Assembly (NCBI RefSeq): GCF_030410395.1
Contig: NZ_JAUHHF010000003.1
Location: 62,001-126,000 of the forward strand
Length of the DNA stretch: 64,000 nt
Direction of reading: 5' to 3'
Origin: Zwartia panacis
Lineage (GTDB): Bacteria > Pseudomonadota > Gammaproteobacteria > Burkholderiales > Burkholderiaceae_B
The notes below the pieces were generated by a model, which was given only the letters and a program-made list of their open reading frames with translations, was not told the DNA's origin and did not search any database. The position numbers were made by a program, and so were the translations under genes. This document shows, piece after piece, positions 43,555-52,932 of this stretch (within the stretch, counting starts at the first letter, position 1; each line of letters opens with the position of its first letter).

Positions 43555-44852
43555 GCCAATCACACCCTACGCCTGCAGCATTGACGATGACTGAAAAAAT
43601 CTATGCTGCCCATAGCAACGATAAAAATGTGCGTGCTGGTGACATTGCGATCATCGTGCCAGACGTTGTCCTTCTTAATGATACAAGCGGGACGATTACC
43701 ACGGCTCAGCTGAAGATGATGGGCATTAAACAGATCGCGAATCCGGACCAGGTTGTTGTAGTAACGGATCATTTTTATCCACCCAAGGATGTCACGAGTG
43801 CAAATTCAGTACGCATGCTTAAAAATCTCTCGCACGATATGGGAATCAAACACCTATATGATTCAGGACGTGGTGGAATCGAACATGCTCTCCTTCCTGA
43901 GATCGGTTTAATTGGACCAGGAGGTCTAGTCTTTGGCGCAGATTCGCATACCTGCACTGCGGGTGCTTTAAATGCATCAGGCATGGGCTTTGGATCGACT
44001 GACCTCGCAGCAGTCTTAGCCACTGGAGAGCTATGGGTCAAGGTTCCTCCTTCCATCCGTATTGAACTGACTGGCAAACCCAATCCATTCGTGACAGGTA
44101 AAGACATCATTTTGTCGATCATTGGACAGATTGGTTGCGATGGTGCGTTGAACGCCGCACTAGAGTTTGGCGGTGCAGGCCTCTTTCATCTAAATATTGA
44201 CGAGCGCTTTGCAATCGCAAATATGGCCGTGGAAGCAGGTGCGGAAACTTGCGTATTTGAATTTGACGAACAAGTTCAGGCATATATTGAATGTTCTGGG
44301 TGGCAAGAACATTCACCTGTTTATCCGGATAAAGGAGCCAGTTACCAATCCGTCATATCGATTGCGCTAGAGACAATCCAACCTGTACTCGCAGCCCCAC
44401 CCTCTCCTGATCATTGCAAACAGCTCAAGGATCTGCTTGGTACAAAAGTCAACCAAGTCTATATCGGCAACTGCTCAAACGGCACAATGACAGATCTCAG
44501 GCAGGCAGCAAGCATTCTTCGCCATCATGACGTTAAGGCCGAGGTCAGACTCATCATCGTTCCCGCCACTAACAAAATATATCGTCAAGCGGCCCAGGAA
44601 GGGCTACTGGATATCTTTGCCAGAGCAGGTGCATTTGTCTCCATGCCGACATGTGGGGCTTGCTTTGGAGGACACATGGGAATTTTGGCGGCTGGCGAAA
44701 CGGCCATCGCAACCACCAATCGAAATTTTCGAGGAAGAATGGGCCATATAGATTCGCAAGTATTTTTAGCTAATGCATGGATTGCTGCGGCTGCAGCAGT
44801 CAAAGGAGAGATTTACGATCCGGCTCGCCTTTTGAAGGAGGTGTCAATATGA
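43551..44852 (+). CDS. Aconitase-superfamily hydro-lyase, large subunit (LeuC-like)
   Basis: 433 aa, the stand-alone LeuC/homoaconitase large-subunit length. Fe-S cluster Cys: GADSHTCTAGA, YIGNCSNG and MPTCGACFGGH. NRNFRGRMG is the late substrate loop. The enzyme moves or adds water on a malate-type acid. A leucine role is unlikely because no leuA/leuB is present and the gene sits between a catabolic regulator, a receptor and two lyases. In the nicotinate pathway of Eubacterium barkeri a LeuC/D-like pair hydrates dimethylmaleate before a lyase step; this cluster has the same enzyme types. ATGA overlaps at both ends tie it to its neighbours. Confidence 0.9.
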   Translation: MSQSHPTPAALTMTEKIYAAHSNDKNVRAGDIAIIVPDVVLLNDTSGTITTAQLKMMGIKQIANPDQVVVVTDHFYPPKDVTSANSVRMLKNLSHDMGIKHLYDSGRGGIEHALLPEIGLIGPGGLVFGADSHTCTAGALNASGMGFGSTDLAAVLATGELWVKVPPSIRIELTGKPNPFVTGKDIILSIIGQIGCDGALNAALEFGGAGLFHLNIDERFAIANMAVEAGAETCVFEFDEQVQAYIECSGWQEHSPVYPDKGASYQSVISIALETIQPVLAAPPSPDHCKQLKDLLGTKVNQVYIGNCSNGTMTDLRQAASILRHHDVKAEVRLIIVPATNKIYRQAAQEGLLDIFARAGAFVSMPTCGACFGGHMGILAAGETAIATTNRNFRGRMGHIDSQVFLANAWIAAAAAVKGEIYDPARLLKEVSI

Positions 44853-45337
44853 CTCAGACCGCAACGGTTCATCGTTATGGAAATGACATCAATACCGACT
44901 TGATTTTGCCCGGACAATATCTCAATCTATACAAGCCTGAAGATCTGAAACCACATTGTCTCGAGGGAATCGATCCTGATTTCAAAACCCGTGTAAAAGT
45001 TGGCGACATTATCGTCGCAGGTAAAAACTTTGGCACAGGATCGTCCCGTGAACATGCACCGATCGCCATTAAAGCATCAGGAATTGCGTGCATTGTCGCC
45101 ACAAGTTTCGCAAGAATTTTTTACCGCAATGCTATTAATATTGGATTGCCCGTATTTGAATGTCCGGAACTTGTTGATTACGTAAAAATGGGTGACAACA
45201 TCACTTATGACATATCAAAAAGTGTTTTCATCAAAGATACGCAATGTTTTCAAGCTAGACCATTTCCCTCCATCATTCATGAAATTCTTAAGGCAGGGGG
45301 ATTAGTGCCTTACATCAGTCAAAGATCTATTCAATAA
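44849..45337 (+). CDS. Aconitase-superfamily hydro-lyase, small subunit (LeuD-like)
   Basis: 162 aa from the ATG at 44849 (GGAGGT upstream, ATGA overlap with the large subunit); a longer frame to 44777 is spurious. The swivel domain has the GKNFGTGSSREHAPIA substrate motif and FARIFYRNAINIGLPVFE. The loop that sets specificity in archaeal-type small subunits reads PGQYLNLY: no Arg as in the YLRT of homoaconitase, so a third carboxylate is not expected; a short alkyl group is more likely (inference). Partner of the preceding gene. Confidence 0.9.
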   Translation: MTQTATVHRYGNDINTDLILPGQYLNLYKPEDLKPHCLEGIDPDFKTRVKVGDIIVAGKNFGTGSSREHAPIAIKASGIACIVATSFARIFYRNAINIGLPVFECPELVDYVKMGDNITYDISKSVFIKDTQCFQARPFPSIIHEILKAGGLVPYISQRSIQ

Positions 45338-45415
45338 TCGCTTCAACATATCAATGATTTAGCAGCATCCATTTTAAAAGTTCGCAATCAATGCGGCCCA
45401 CTCAAGGAGACATCC

Positions 45416-46411
45416 ATGCTGAACCCACTCATCAAGAAAACACTTCAGAGTCTGACACTTGCAATCGGAATGACCATGATGGTAGCAAGCAGTCACGCGC
45501 AATCTCAAGGTAACTTTCCTAACAAACCGATTCGACTAATCGTACCCTTTACACCAGGTGGAGTGACTGATACGAGTGGCCGCTTGATCGCTGATCAATT
45601 ATCCAAACGCATTGGTCAACAGGTGATCGTAGAAAACAAACCAGGCGCCACAGGTAACATAGGTTCTGCCCTAGTTGCTAATTCAGAACCTGACGGATAC
45701 ACCCTTGTTTATGGTTTTGACGGCACGATGGTTGTTAATCCCCATATCGCTACCAGTATGCCCTTTGATCCCATCAAAGACTTCACGCCAATCGGGAAAA
45801 TTGGAGAGACAGTACTAATTCTTGTGTCCTATCCAAAGTTTGAAGCGCAGACTCTCAAAGATATTATTGAGCTCTCCAAACAACCCGGTAAAACAGTGAC
45901 ATTTGGTTCGTCTGGAATTGGCAGTCCGCAACATGTTGGAATCGAACTCTTAAATCAAAAAACCGGTGCAAAACTTGTTCACGTTCCTTACAAAGGAGGT
46001 GGCCAGGCAATGATTGATGTCCAAGGCGGCAACATACCCCTTGTCTTTACTGCCGTAGCGGGTGCCTATCCTCACATCAAAGCGGGTCGTATCAAAGCCG
46101 TTGCTGTTTCAAGTGAGAAGCGAGCCCCGTCATTACCAGACGTTCCAACTTTTATCGAAAGTGGAGTGCCTGATTTTGTTGTAAGCGGATGGGTCGCAAT
46201 ATTTGCACCCGCAAAAACGCCTAAATCCGTGGTCACCTACCTAAATAACGAACTCAATGCTGTATTGAAAATGCCCGATGTAGTTGCCAAACTTGAACAA
46301 ATGGGAATTACTCCGACACCTTGGACACCCGAAAAATTCGCAGCCGAGGTCAAAGCGGACTATGAACGCTATGGAAAGGTCATCAAAGAAGCCGGGATTA
46401 AGGCCAACTAA
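45416..46411 (+). CDS. Bug/TctC-family periplasmic solute receptor
   Basis: 331 aa, AAGGAG before the ATG, signal peptide ending SSHAQSQG. Landmarks: VPFTPGGVTDTSGRLIADQL, VIVENKPGATGNIGSALVA, EPDGYTLVYG, HVPYKGGGQAMIDVQGGNI. It lies between the LeuD-like gene and a lyase gene on the same strand, so the ligand is probably the acid processed by these enzymes. Confidence 0.93.
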   Translation: MLNPLIKKTLQSLTLAIGMTMMVASSHAQSQGNFPNKPIRLIVPFTPGGVTDTSGRLIADQLSKRIGQQVIVENKPGATGNIGSALVANSEPDGYTLVYGFDGTMVVNPHIATSMPFDPIKDFTPIGKIGETVLILVSYPKFEAQTLKDIIELSKQPGKTVTFGSSGIGSPQHVGIELLNQKTGAKLVHVPYKGGGQAMIDVQGGNIPLVFTAVAGAYPHIKAGRIKAVAVSSEKRAPSLPDVPTFIESGVPDFVVSGWVAIFAPAKTPKSVVTYLNNELNAVLKMPDVVAKLEQMGITPTPWTPEKFAAEVKADYERYGKVIKEAGIKAN

Positions 46412-46430
46412 ATAATCGGACAATCTCTCT

Positions 46431-47288
46431 ATGAAACATTCACTACGCAAACGACTGACTGAGCCAGGCCTGATCACTGCCCCTGGCGTCTATGAAATGG
46501 TATCTCTCAGGCTTGCTGACCAATTTGGTTTTGATGCCCTTTACATGACTGGATTTGGTACCGTTGCTTCATACCTCGGCTTGCCGGACGCTGGACTGGC
46601 TACCTACACCGATATGCACAACAGAGTTTCAGCAATGGCCAGCATGGCATCGGCCCCTCTTATTGCTGATGGTGATACAGGTTATGGAGGCTTATTAAAT
46701 GTTCAGCATACTGTGAGAGGATATGAATCGGCAGGAGCAGCGGCTATACAGCTTGAGGATCAGGAATTTCCAAAAAAATGTGGTCATACTCCCGGAAGAC
46801 GCGTGATACCCATGAAGGATATGGCGCAAAAAATTAAAGTCGCCTCAGAAGCTCGTCAAAATAAAGACTTCCTGATCATTGCTCGTACAGATGCGAGGAC
46901 CACTCTTGGGCTTGACGAAGCACTCAGGCGAGCAGAGGCTTATGCGAATGCTGGTGCAGACCTGCTGTTTGTAGAATCGCCAGAGTCACTCGAAGAAATG
47001 CGCATCATCGGTGAAAGATTTGACTTACCGTTAGTCGCAAATATGGTCGAAAAAGGAAAAACACCTATCCTGTCGAAAAAGGAACTCGAATCTCTGGGTT
47101 TCAAACTCGCCATATTTCCTGTGACAGCCTTACTGGCTTGTGTACAAACGATGACAAATGTATATCAACAATTCAAAACAGATGGTTCATCTAAAAATGG
47201 GACAACTGAGCTCGCAGATTTTTCAGATCTCACCAAGCTGATGGGTTTTGAATCAGTATGGGATTTTGATCGCAAACATCAAGAATAA
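46431..47288 (+). CDS. Isocitrate lyase/PEP mutase-family C-C lyase
   Basis: 285 aa. KKCGH signature (FPKKCGHTPGRR), DGDTGYGG Mg2+ site, LEDQ, and IIARTDART. It is related to, but well diverged from, the lyase at the other end of the cluster, so the two are not a recent duplication and may cleave two substrates or stereoisomers. It starts 19 bp after the receptor stop. It converges on the CocE-type gene with only 4 bp between stops. Confidence 0.88.
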   Translation: MKHSLRKRLTEPGLITAPGVYEMVSLRLADQFGFDALYMTGFGTVASYLGLPDAGLATYTDMHNRVSAMASMASAPLIADGDTGYGGLLNVQHTVRGYESAGAAAIQLEDQEFPKKCGHTPGRRVIPMKDMAQKIKVASEARQNKDFLIIARTDARTTLGLDEALRRAEAYANAGADLLFVESPESLEEMRIIGERFDLPLVANMVEKGKTPILSKKELESLGFKLAIFPVTALLACVQTMTNVYQQFKTDGSSKNGTTELADFSDLTKLMGFESVWDFDRKHQE

Positions 47289-47292
47289 AATA

Positions 47293-49125
47293 TTAAGCTT
47301 TCACCGGTAATTCAAACCAAGTCTGCCCTTCGTCACAATGAATCGTGATTTTGGGTGGGCGTCCATGCGGGACTTGAGGGCTATGGCCCTCATCACTGCC
47401 TGCAAGAGAGATTCGAATTCGACTTCCCTCTTCGAATCTCCAGGAAATCGGTAACAAAGCAAAATGTAAAATCGCCTTTTCACCGGGCTTCAGTAGCCGT
47501 TTGGATTGACGGTCAAAAGAACCATAAGGCCAACTGGCCTGATAGTTAGGATCCCGACCCACACCGTCTCGATGCAATACGCGCATGATTCCTTCCGTGA
47601 CATATCGCGCGGTCCCATCTGACAACACTTCAGACACATACAAATAAATCGCTGCATCACTCTCCGATGCAGTGAGACTCAAGTGCGCTGTGACATGCCC
47701 CGTCAACTCGTAGGCACGCTCCAGAGGCTGTGTTGTAAAAGCAAGCATGTCCGACTGACGCTGAGTCCAATCAGGATAGTAGTCCTCGACACCCACTGCG
47801 CCCAATCTCTCATAGCGCGTGTTGGAACCTGTCGAGACAGAGAAATCAACCTGATAACTCTCCTGACCATTGGTTTGGGTCACATCTTGCGTCAAGACCC
47901 CGCCTTGGCTGGCGAAAAGCCTCTGAGTTGACGCGTACGCAGGCCAGCTGTCACTCTGCTGCCACTGCTCCGCGTGCATCGTAAAGTAATGCACAGGCGC
48001 CTCAAACTCCAGACCCGTAGCCATTCCACATAAGTAATGATCAAAGAAACGCAACACTTCGGCCAACACAGGAAACTGCGCTTGAGCCTGTTCGCGCCAA
48101 GGTGAAACATTCGAGCGCGCGCCGTGATCCCATGGTCCTAGCAGCAAGCGGTGCGGCTGCCGTGTCAGCGTCAAATATCGACTAATTGCCGAATTGCTGT
48201 ACCCTGCTCCATCTAGCCAACCCGAGATGGAATAGATGGCAACATCTTCCGGGATCAACTCTGAGTAAAAGGCGGGGCTACAAACCTCAAGGCTCAGTTC
48301 AGGGTCATGCAAAAAAGCATCATCCCTGAAAGGGACTTCTCTGGCCATTTCACCCAAATCACAATTACTTTTATGTTGCGTGATTGCCTGCGCAAGAGCA
48401 GTGCCATCCACGTCATTATCAACCGCTTGCGGTCCAGCCAAGAGCGGACTGCCATAATAGGCAAACTTGCTCAGCGTCTGGCGATCATCCTGATCCAGAC
48501 TCAGCATCAGCTCGTTATAACGTCCCGCCCAAATTGAAGACAGCACTCCGCCAACGTAGAGTTGGTCTTTGTAGATATCACTGACAGCAAACAATGGCGC
48601 AATCGCTTTGACAGCTGGATGCCGGGTACTCGCTAAAAAGATCGCGGCTGCGCCCAGATATGAGATACCGGTTGAGCCAATCACCCCATTACTCCAGGAC
48701 TGCTCGACGATCCACTGGGCGATTTCATAGCTGTCGTCGCGCTCTTTGGGAGAGCGCAACGCATCGCGCGTACCAAAGCTCGCCCCTGTTCCTCTCACGT
48801 CAACTACGACCAATGCATAGCCTCTTGGAACAAACATATCACGATATTTTCCACAGTTCGGACTGGGATCGACGTCAGACTGTTTTGTCACGAATCGACG
48901 ATAGTAAGGCGTGAAAATGACGATCGTCGGCCATGTCGAACCGGTACGCCCCGAATCCTCTTTGATCTGTGGGAGATACACATCCACGGCAAGTCGGCAG
49001 CCATCCCTCATCTCGACATATTGTGAAAATGGTTTTGTGGGTATACCGAACAGAGCTGGGCGTTGTTGAAGGTACTTGCTGGGGCTTAGACGCCACGCCG
49101 CGGTTTGAAGATCGTGATCAGACAT
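47293..49125 (-). CDS. CocE/NonD-family (S15) hydrolase
   Basis: 610 aa from the ATG at 49125 with GGAAAG upstream; the frame to 49149 adds eight residues inside a terminator. Alpha/beta hydrolase of the X-Pro dipeptidyl-peptidase/cocaine esterase group: GTGASFGTRDA, nucleophile Ser about 155 in GISYLG, Asp in SGWLDGAGYS, His in GPWDHGA, then the jelly-roll C-terminal domain typical of the family. No signal peptide. It is the last gene of the region with PutA and the amidohydrolases, but lies behind a terminator. Possible peptidase, amidase or esterase. Confidence 0.88.
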   Translation of the reverse strand: MSDHDLQTAAWRLSPSKYLQQRPALFGIPTKPFSQYVEMRDGCRLAVDVYLPQIKEDSGRTGSTWPTIVIFTPYYRRFVTKQSDVDPSPNCGKYRDMFVPRGYALVVVDVRGTGASFGTRDALRSPKERDDSYEIAQWIVEQSWSNGVIGSTGISYLGAAAIFLASTRHPAVKAIAPLFAVSDIYKDQLYVGGVLSSIWAGRYNELMLSLDQDDRQTLSKFAYYGSPLLAGPQAVDNDVDGTALAQAITQHKSNCDLGEMAREVPFRDDAFLHDPELSLEVCSPAFYSELIPEDVAIYSISGWLDGAGYSNSAISRYLTLTRQPHRLLLGPWDHGARSNVSPWREQAQAQFPVLAEVLRFFDHYLCGMATGLEFEAPVHYFTMHAEQWQQSDSWPAYASTQRLFASQGGVLTQDVTQTNGQESYQVDFSVSTGSNTRYERLGAVGVEDYYPDWTQRQSDMLAFTTQPLERAYELTGHVTAHLSLTASESDAAIYLYVSEVLSDGTARYVTEGIMRVLHRDGVGRDPNYQASWPYGSFDRQSKRLLKPGEKAILHFALLPISWRFEEGSRIRISLAGSDEGHSPQVPHGRPPKITIHCDEGQTWFELPVKA

Positions 49126-49135
49126 GACTTTCCAG

Positions 49136-49163
49136 AAAAAAAGGGGCACTTGCGCGCCCCTTT
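49136..49163 (-). terminator. Intrinsic terminator after the ABC receptor gene
   Basis: Minus-strand reading: AAAGGGGC (49163-49156), 8-nt loop, GCCCCTTT (49147-49140) followed by further T residues. It sits between the receptor stop and the hydrolase start, so it limits readthrough into the CocE-type gene. Confidence 0.85.
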
Positions 49164-49178
49164 GATCAAATGCGCGGG

Positions 49179-50225
49179 TTAAGCGCCAGCTTTAAATGAC
49201 TTGTTCCAGTAATCTAGGCAAGCCACTTTGCCATCCACAAGATTTTTCGAATCATAGGCAAATACGCGCTTGAGCTCACTATCCGTAAAGCTCACGCGAT
49301 CGCGCAAATCAGGTGGCATTTCAGCATTGCGAACAGTCGGTGCGTAGCCCATTGCCTTGGCAAACTCAACCTGACCCTTTGGATTGAGCATCGTATTCAA
49401 ATAATTGAATGCACCAGGTTTGTTGCGCGCGTTTTTAGGGACTGCACCTTCAAACGTTACAGCGACTGCGCCTTCTTTGGGAATCACAAAACCTAGTGGA
49501 ATACCGGCATCTTGCCATTGCAAGGCACGTGCTTTCCACATACAAGTCATCCAGATTTCACCAGACTTCAACGCGGCTGCAACGGCCTCGTTTGATGGGA
49601 AAATCTTTGGGTCGTTTTTCTTGATCTCGGCTAAAAACTTCATACCGGGCTCAAAGCTTGAGGTATTTCCTTTGTTAGCCAATCCGGCAAACAGTGTGTT
49701 CGCGACAAACAAAATATCCGAGAAACCGACGCGACCCCGGTATTTTGGATCCGTCGCAACACTAAAGCTATCGGGAGGAGTAGGAATTTTTTCCTTGTTG
49801 TAAACAAGAACCATGGCACTGAAGATATGTGGAATCGAGTAGCCCGTGTTGAATTGCTCGAAAATGTTGGCCAGATTAGGAATCGATTTGGTGGAAACTG
49901 GCTCCAGGACATCCATCAGAGACACGTCATACATATCGACATCCTGCAGCAAACACACATCCATCGAACCACGACGCGAGGCGCGTTCAGCGCGGACCTT
50001 GGTTGCTCGGGCGACGGCGTTGCCCGTATCAAAAACCACTTTTGAATCCGTTAAGGGATTGACGATTTTTTGCAGCAGGTTTTGATAGTCACCACCCCAA
50101 GTACCCACCACGACGCTATTGTCTTGGGCGAACACATTGCTACTCACCAGCGGCATCGCGGGTGCCAGCATGAGTCCGGAGGCTGTTTTTAGAAAAGTGC
50201 GTCGTTTTGCATTAGGATTTTGCAT
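49179..50225 (-). CDS. ABC transporter periplasmic receptor, polyamine type (PotD-like)
   Basis: 348 aa. Tat-type signal KRRTFLKTASGLML ending SSNVFAQ. The mature part has GTWGGDYQNLL, YNKEKIPTPPDSF and KYRGRVGF and is a cluster D receptor as found with PotABC-type importers. The matching permeases and ATPase lie about 8 kb upstream on the same strand (58056-60834), so receptor and membrane genes are split by enzyme genes. Ligand unknown; context points to a proline-containing or other amide compound. Confidence 0.88.
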   Translation of the reverse strand: MQNPNAKRRTFLKTASGLMLAPAMPLVSSNVFAQDNSVVVGTWGGDYQNLLQKIVNPLTDSKVVFDTGNAVARATKVRAERASRRGSMDVCLLQDVDMYDVSLMDVLEPVSTKSIPNLANIFEQFNTGYSIPHIFSAMVLVYNKEKIPTPPDSFSVATDPKYRGRVGFSDILFVANTLFAGLANKGNTSSFEPGMKFLAEIKKNDPKIFPSNEAVAAALKSGEIWMTCMWKARALQWQDAGIPLGFVIPKEGAVAVTFEGAVPKNARNKPGAFNYLNTMLNPKGQVEFAKAMGYAPTVRNAEMPPDLRDRVSFTDSELKRVFAYDSKNLVDGKVACLDYWNKSFKAGA

Positions 50226-51303
50226 GAGTACTCCTTTGGGTAAAAAGACGAGATGAAGCAGGAACTCCGAACTTTCGTTCCGAGGGTGCGATCAATGACT
50301 GCAAATTAACATACGGATGAGGTAACTGCGAAGCAAGATCCTCAGCGTTTAAATCTCTGGTGATCACGACGATAATATTCGGAGATTGTCTGTGCTGTGG
50401 CATTCTGCGTGGCATGCCATAGGTTGTCCCCACGCTTTGCACCAAAATAGGATCTTCACAATCCTCGACGTGCACAAGCGCCTTGACACGCAGCAAACTC
50501 TCGCCGCAGACCCCCGCCAGATCATCGAGCCAAGAGGAGAAATCCTCCCAGTCGATCGCCTCGACGATACTGGCCCGCATGACATGAATCCTCGCATGCG
50601 CAGCCTCAGGCTTGTAAAGACTGAGCGCGCGCACAGTCATATCGAGCAAGTCCGAGCGATCGGAACCACCCGAGGAAGCATCCTGCGAGATCAATGCCTC
50701 GCTCACTAATATCTGGCGATCACGTCCAGACACAATACGGGCAAGCGGATTAAGCGCCTGGGCTCGATGCTCTGCGTCCTTGAGCGCCTCGTCGTTTAGC
50801 AAGTCAGACTTGGTCACCACAATGCGCTGTGCTGCCGTCAACTGCGCCGCTGCTTCTTCGAAATTATCCTCATGCAAATTGTCCTGGCTTGCATCGTAAG
50901 TCGAGACCACACACACGCGTAGATTACGTGTGGATAACGCAGGATCGGCAAGCGAGGCCAAAATCGGCCCGGGACGAGAAATCCCACTCGTTTCTAAAAT
51001 GACGCGTCTGAGAGGCGGCGCACCCAAGGGACGAGGGGCATCGAGCAGCTCTGCCACCGTAATCACCAGGCTACTGCGCAGCGAACAACACACACAGCCA
51101 TTGGATAAAAGCATCGTACTGCTTGCGTCACCCGCATCCGCGATCAACGCGCCATCCAGACCGATCTCGCCGGCCTCGTTGACGATGACCGCCGTGTCTT
51201 TGAGAGACTCTTGCTTGAGCAAGTCCACCAGCAGCGTCGTTTTGCCGCTGCCAAGAAATCCGCACAGGACGATGAAATCAACGACGGGGGGGCCGATCTG
51301 CAT
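50212..51303 (-). CDS. CobW/COG0523-family GTPase (metal chaperone type)
   Basis: 363 aa from the ATG at 51303 (MQIGPPVVDF). P-loop GFLGSGKTT, metal-binding GCVCCSL (CxCC), switch ETSGISRPGP and TKSD for guanine recognition; the C-terminal CobW_C domain has RASIVEAIDWEDFSSWLDDL. Family members insert Zn2+ or other metals into target proteins. It overlaps the upstream amidohydrolase gene by 26 bp and the downstream receptor by 14 bp, so it is tightly coupled to a metal-dependent hydrolase, its likely client (inference). Confidence 0.9.
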   Translation of the reverse strand: MQIGPPVVDFIVLCGFLGSGKTTLLVDLLKQESLKDTAVIVNEAGEIGLDGALIADAGDASSTMLLSNGCVCCSLRSSLVITVAELLDAPRPLGAPPLRRVILETSGISRPGPILASLADPALSTRNLRVCVVSTYDASQDNLHEDNFEEAAAQLTAAQRIVVTKSDLLNDEALKDAEHRAQALNPLARIVSGRDRQILVSEALISQDASSGGSDRSDLLDMTVRALSLYKPEAAHARIHVMRASIVEAIDWEDFSSWLDDLAGVCGESLLRVKALVHVEDCEDPILVQSVGTTYGMPRRMPQHRQSPNIIVVITRDLNAEDLASQLPHPYVNLQSLIAPSERKFGVPASSRLFTQRSTHAKS

Positions 51304-52891
51304 TGTCTTCCTTCCAGCTTTCATCGACCATATGCTTGACTTGTTCCAGTAGCTCCTGGGTGTCATAAATCATGCCTGCGCGGATCGTATAACGCAGACT
51401 GCGATGCCATTCCGCTTTTCCTGTTTCATCATTCAAGCGAATCGCGCCGGTTCCGTACATCAACTTGAAATCCTCCAGGGGGTTCAAGTCATGGACCAGC
51501 AAATCGGCGCGCTTACCGAGGTCGATCGAACCTGTGTCGTCCTCAATCCCCAACAGTTCAGCCCCCTGGGAAGTCGCACTTCGCAAGACCTCAAGTGGAT
51601 GGAAACCAGCCTCCTGCAAAAGTTCGAGCTCGCGGATCAAGCCAAATCCGTAAATCTGGTAAATGAAACCCGAATCACTGCCCGCACACACGCGACCACC
51701 CAGATTTTTGTATTCATTCACGAACTGCATCCAGATTTGATAGTTCCGTTTCCACTCAACTTCGTTGGCAACACTCCAGCGATACCAGTAGGCTCCATGA
51801 CCGCCTCGCTGAGGCTGGAAATATCGCCAGACTGATTTCCAGCTGTAGTCACCATGCCAGTCAGCCCGACGCGCGCGCATCAAATCCCGATTGGCATCAT
51901 AGATATTGAAAGTCGGTACAAAGGTATGACCCAGCTCGAGGAATTGATGCAAAACATCGTTCCACTTCTGGCTCCCGGGCGCGGCCGCCTGAGCGAACAT
52001 TTGTCCAGACACAGAGAAACGGAAGTACTCGTCGCCATAGTTATAGTCAGTCGGGAAGTTTTGCACCACCCTGTTCTCAAAAAGAGCCTCGGGAATCCCG
52101 TAATAATGTTCTGAACTTGTCAAACCCCAGCGAGCCGACGTCAGCGCATTCACCTGCGTGACAGCCATTTGCGCATGATGGCACCCCGTTTTAAGTCCTT
52201 GCTCTTTCGCCTCATCCAGAGCGGCTTGCATGATCTTGGGTGGTGCGCCGAAAAACTTGATTCCGTCTGCTCCCCTCGCCTTGAGTTTACGCACCCAGTC
52301 GCGCGCCTGCTCAGGAGTGAAGATCGTTTTGATTCGCTCATTGACCGCCGGAAAATATGAATGCAAAACCATACGTGGCGCGGCGATTTCATTGCGCTCG
52401 GCCGCCTCACGCTGCTGCAGCATGTAGCCGAGTCCATTCATGGAGCCCATTTCCCGTACCGTCGTCACACCATGTGCTAGCCACAGTTTATATACATAAT
52501 CGGCGGGCGGGACTGTTCCGCTCATCGCGTGCCATGGCGTTCCCACATGACTATGGCAATCGATCAAGCCTGGTGTCACGAACTTTCCATGACAGTCGAT
52601 TTCATGGTCGCCGGGTGCAGGACGGATTTTAGGATTGATCGCTTTGTGTGGCGTCCCCACTAGCTTGAGCTCGGTGATACGACCATTTTCCACGACAATA
52701 TCGTAAGGTCCCGACGGAGGAGCACCCGTGCCGTCAATCACAGTCGCTCCACGCAACACCAGACGCTTATAGGGACCCGCGCCAGCATTGCGCGAAGTTG
52801 CAGCCGTCGCGGGAAACAAACCTTTCGGCTCGTTCATCAGACGCGCTTCCTCACCCACGTCAAAATCTTTAATCAAACTTGTGTCAACCAT
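51278..52891 (-). CDS. Amidohydrolase (COG1228/Xaa-Pro dipeptidase-like)
   Basis: 537 aa from the ATG at 52891, with GGGAG just upstream; TTG at 52903 is also in frame. Metal site: DCHSHVG, Lys in GADGIKFFG, His in GCHHAQ and SEHYYG, Asp in CAGSDSGF. The C-terminal small domain returns with IDLGKRADLLVHD. No signal peptide. Related enzymes hydrolyse Xaa-Pro dipeptides, N-acyl amino acids or imidazolonepropionate-like rings. Placed between PutA and a CobW GTPase; longer than usual for the family. Confidence 0.87.
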   Translation of the reverse strand: MVDTSLIKDFDVGEEARLMNEPKGLFPATAATSRNAGAGPYKRLVLRGATVIDGTGAPPSGPYDIVVENGRITELKLVGTPHKAINPKIRPAPGDHEIDCHGKFVTPGLIDCHSHVGTPWHAMSGTVPPADYVYKLWLAHGVTTVREMGSMNGLGYMLQQREAAERNEIAAPRMVLHSYFPAVNERIKTIFTPEQARDWVRKLKARGADGIKFFGAPPKIMQAALDEAKEQGLKTGCHHAQMAVTQVNALTSARWGLTSSEHYYGIPEALFENRVVQNFPTDYNYGDEYFRFSVSGQMFAQAAAPGSQKWNDVLHQFLELGHTFVPTFNIYDANRDLMRARRADWHGDYSWKSVWRYFQPQRGGHGAYWYRWSVANEVEWKRNYQIWMQFVNEYKNLGGRVCAGSDSGFIYQIYGFGLIRELELLQEAGFHPLEVLRSATSQGAELLGIEDDTGSIDLGKRADLLVHDLNPLEDFKLMYGTGAIRLNDETGKAEWHRSLRYTIRAGMIYDTQELLEQVKHMVDESWKEDNADRPPRR

Positions 52892-52932
52892 GTGCGCTCC
52901 CAATATATTTATTATTCAAATTCATCGACTAT

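Noticed and set aside
43551-45337. Leucine biosynthesis leuC/leuD
   Set aside because: No leuA or leuB nearby; catabolic regulator, receptor and lyases surround the pair, and the specificity loop of the small subunit differs.
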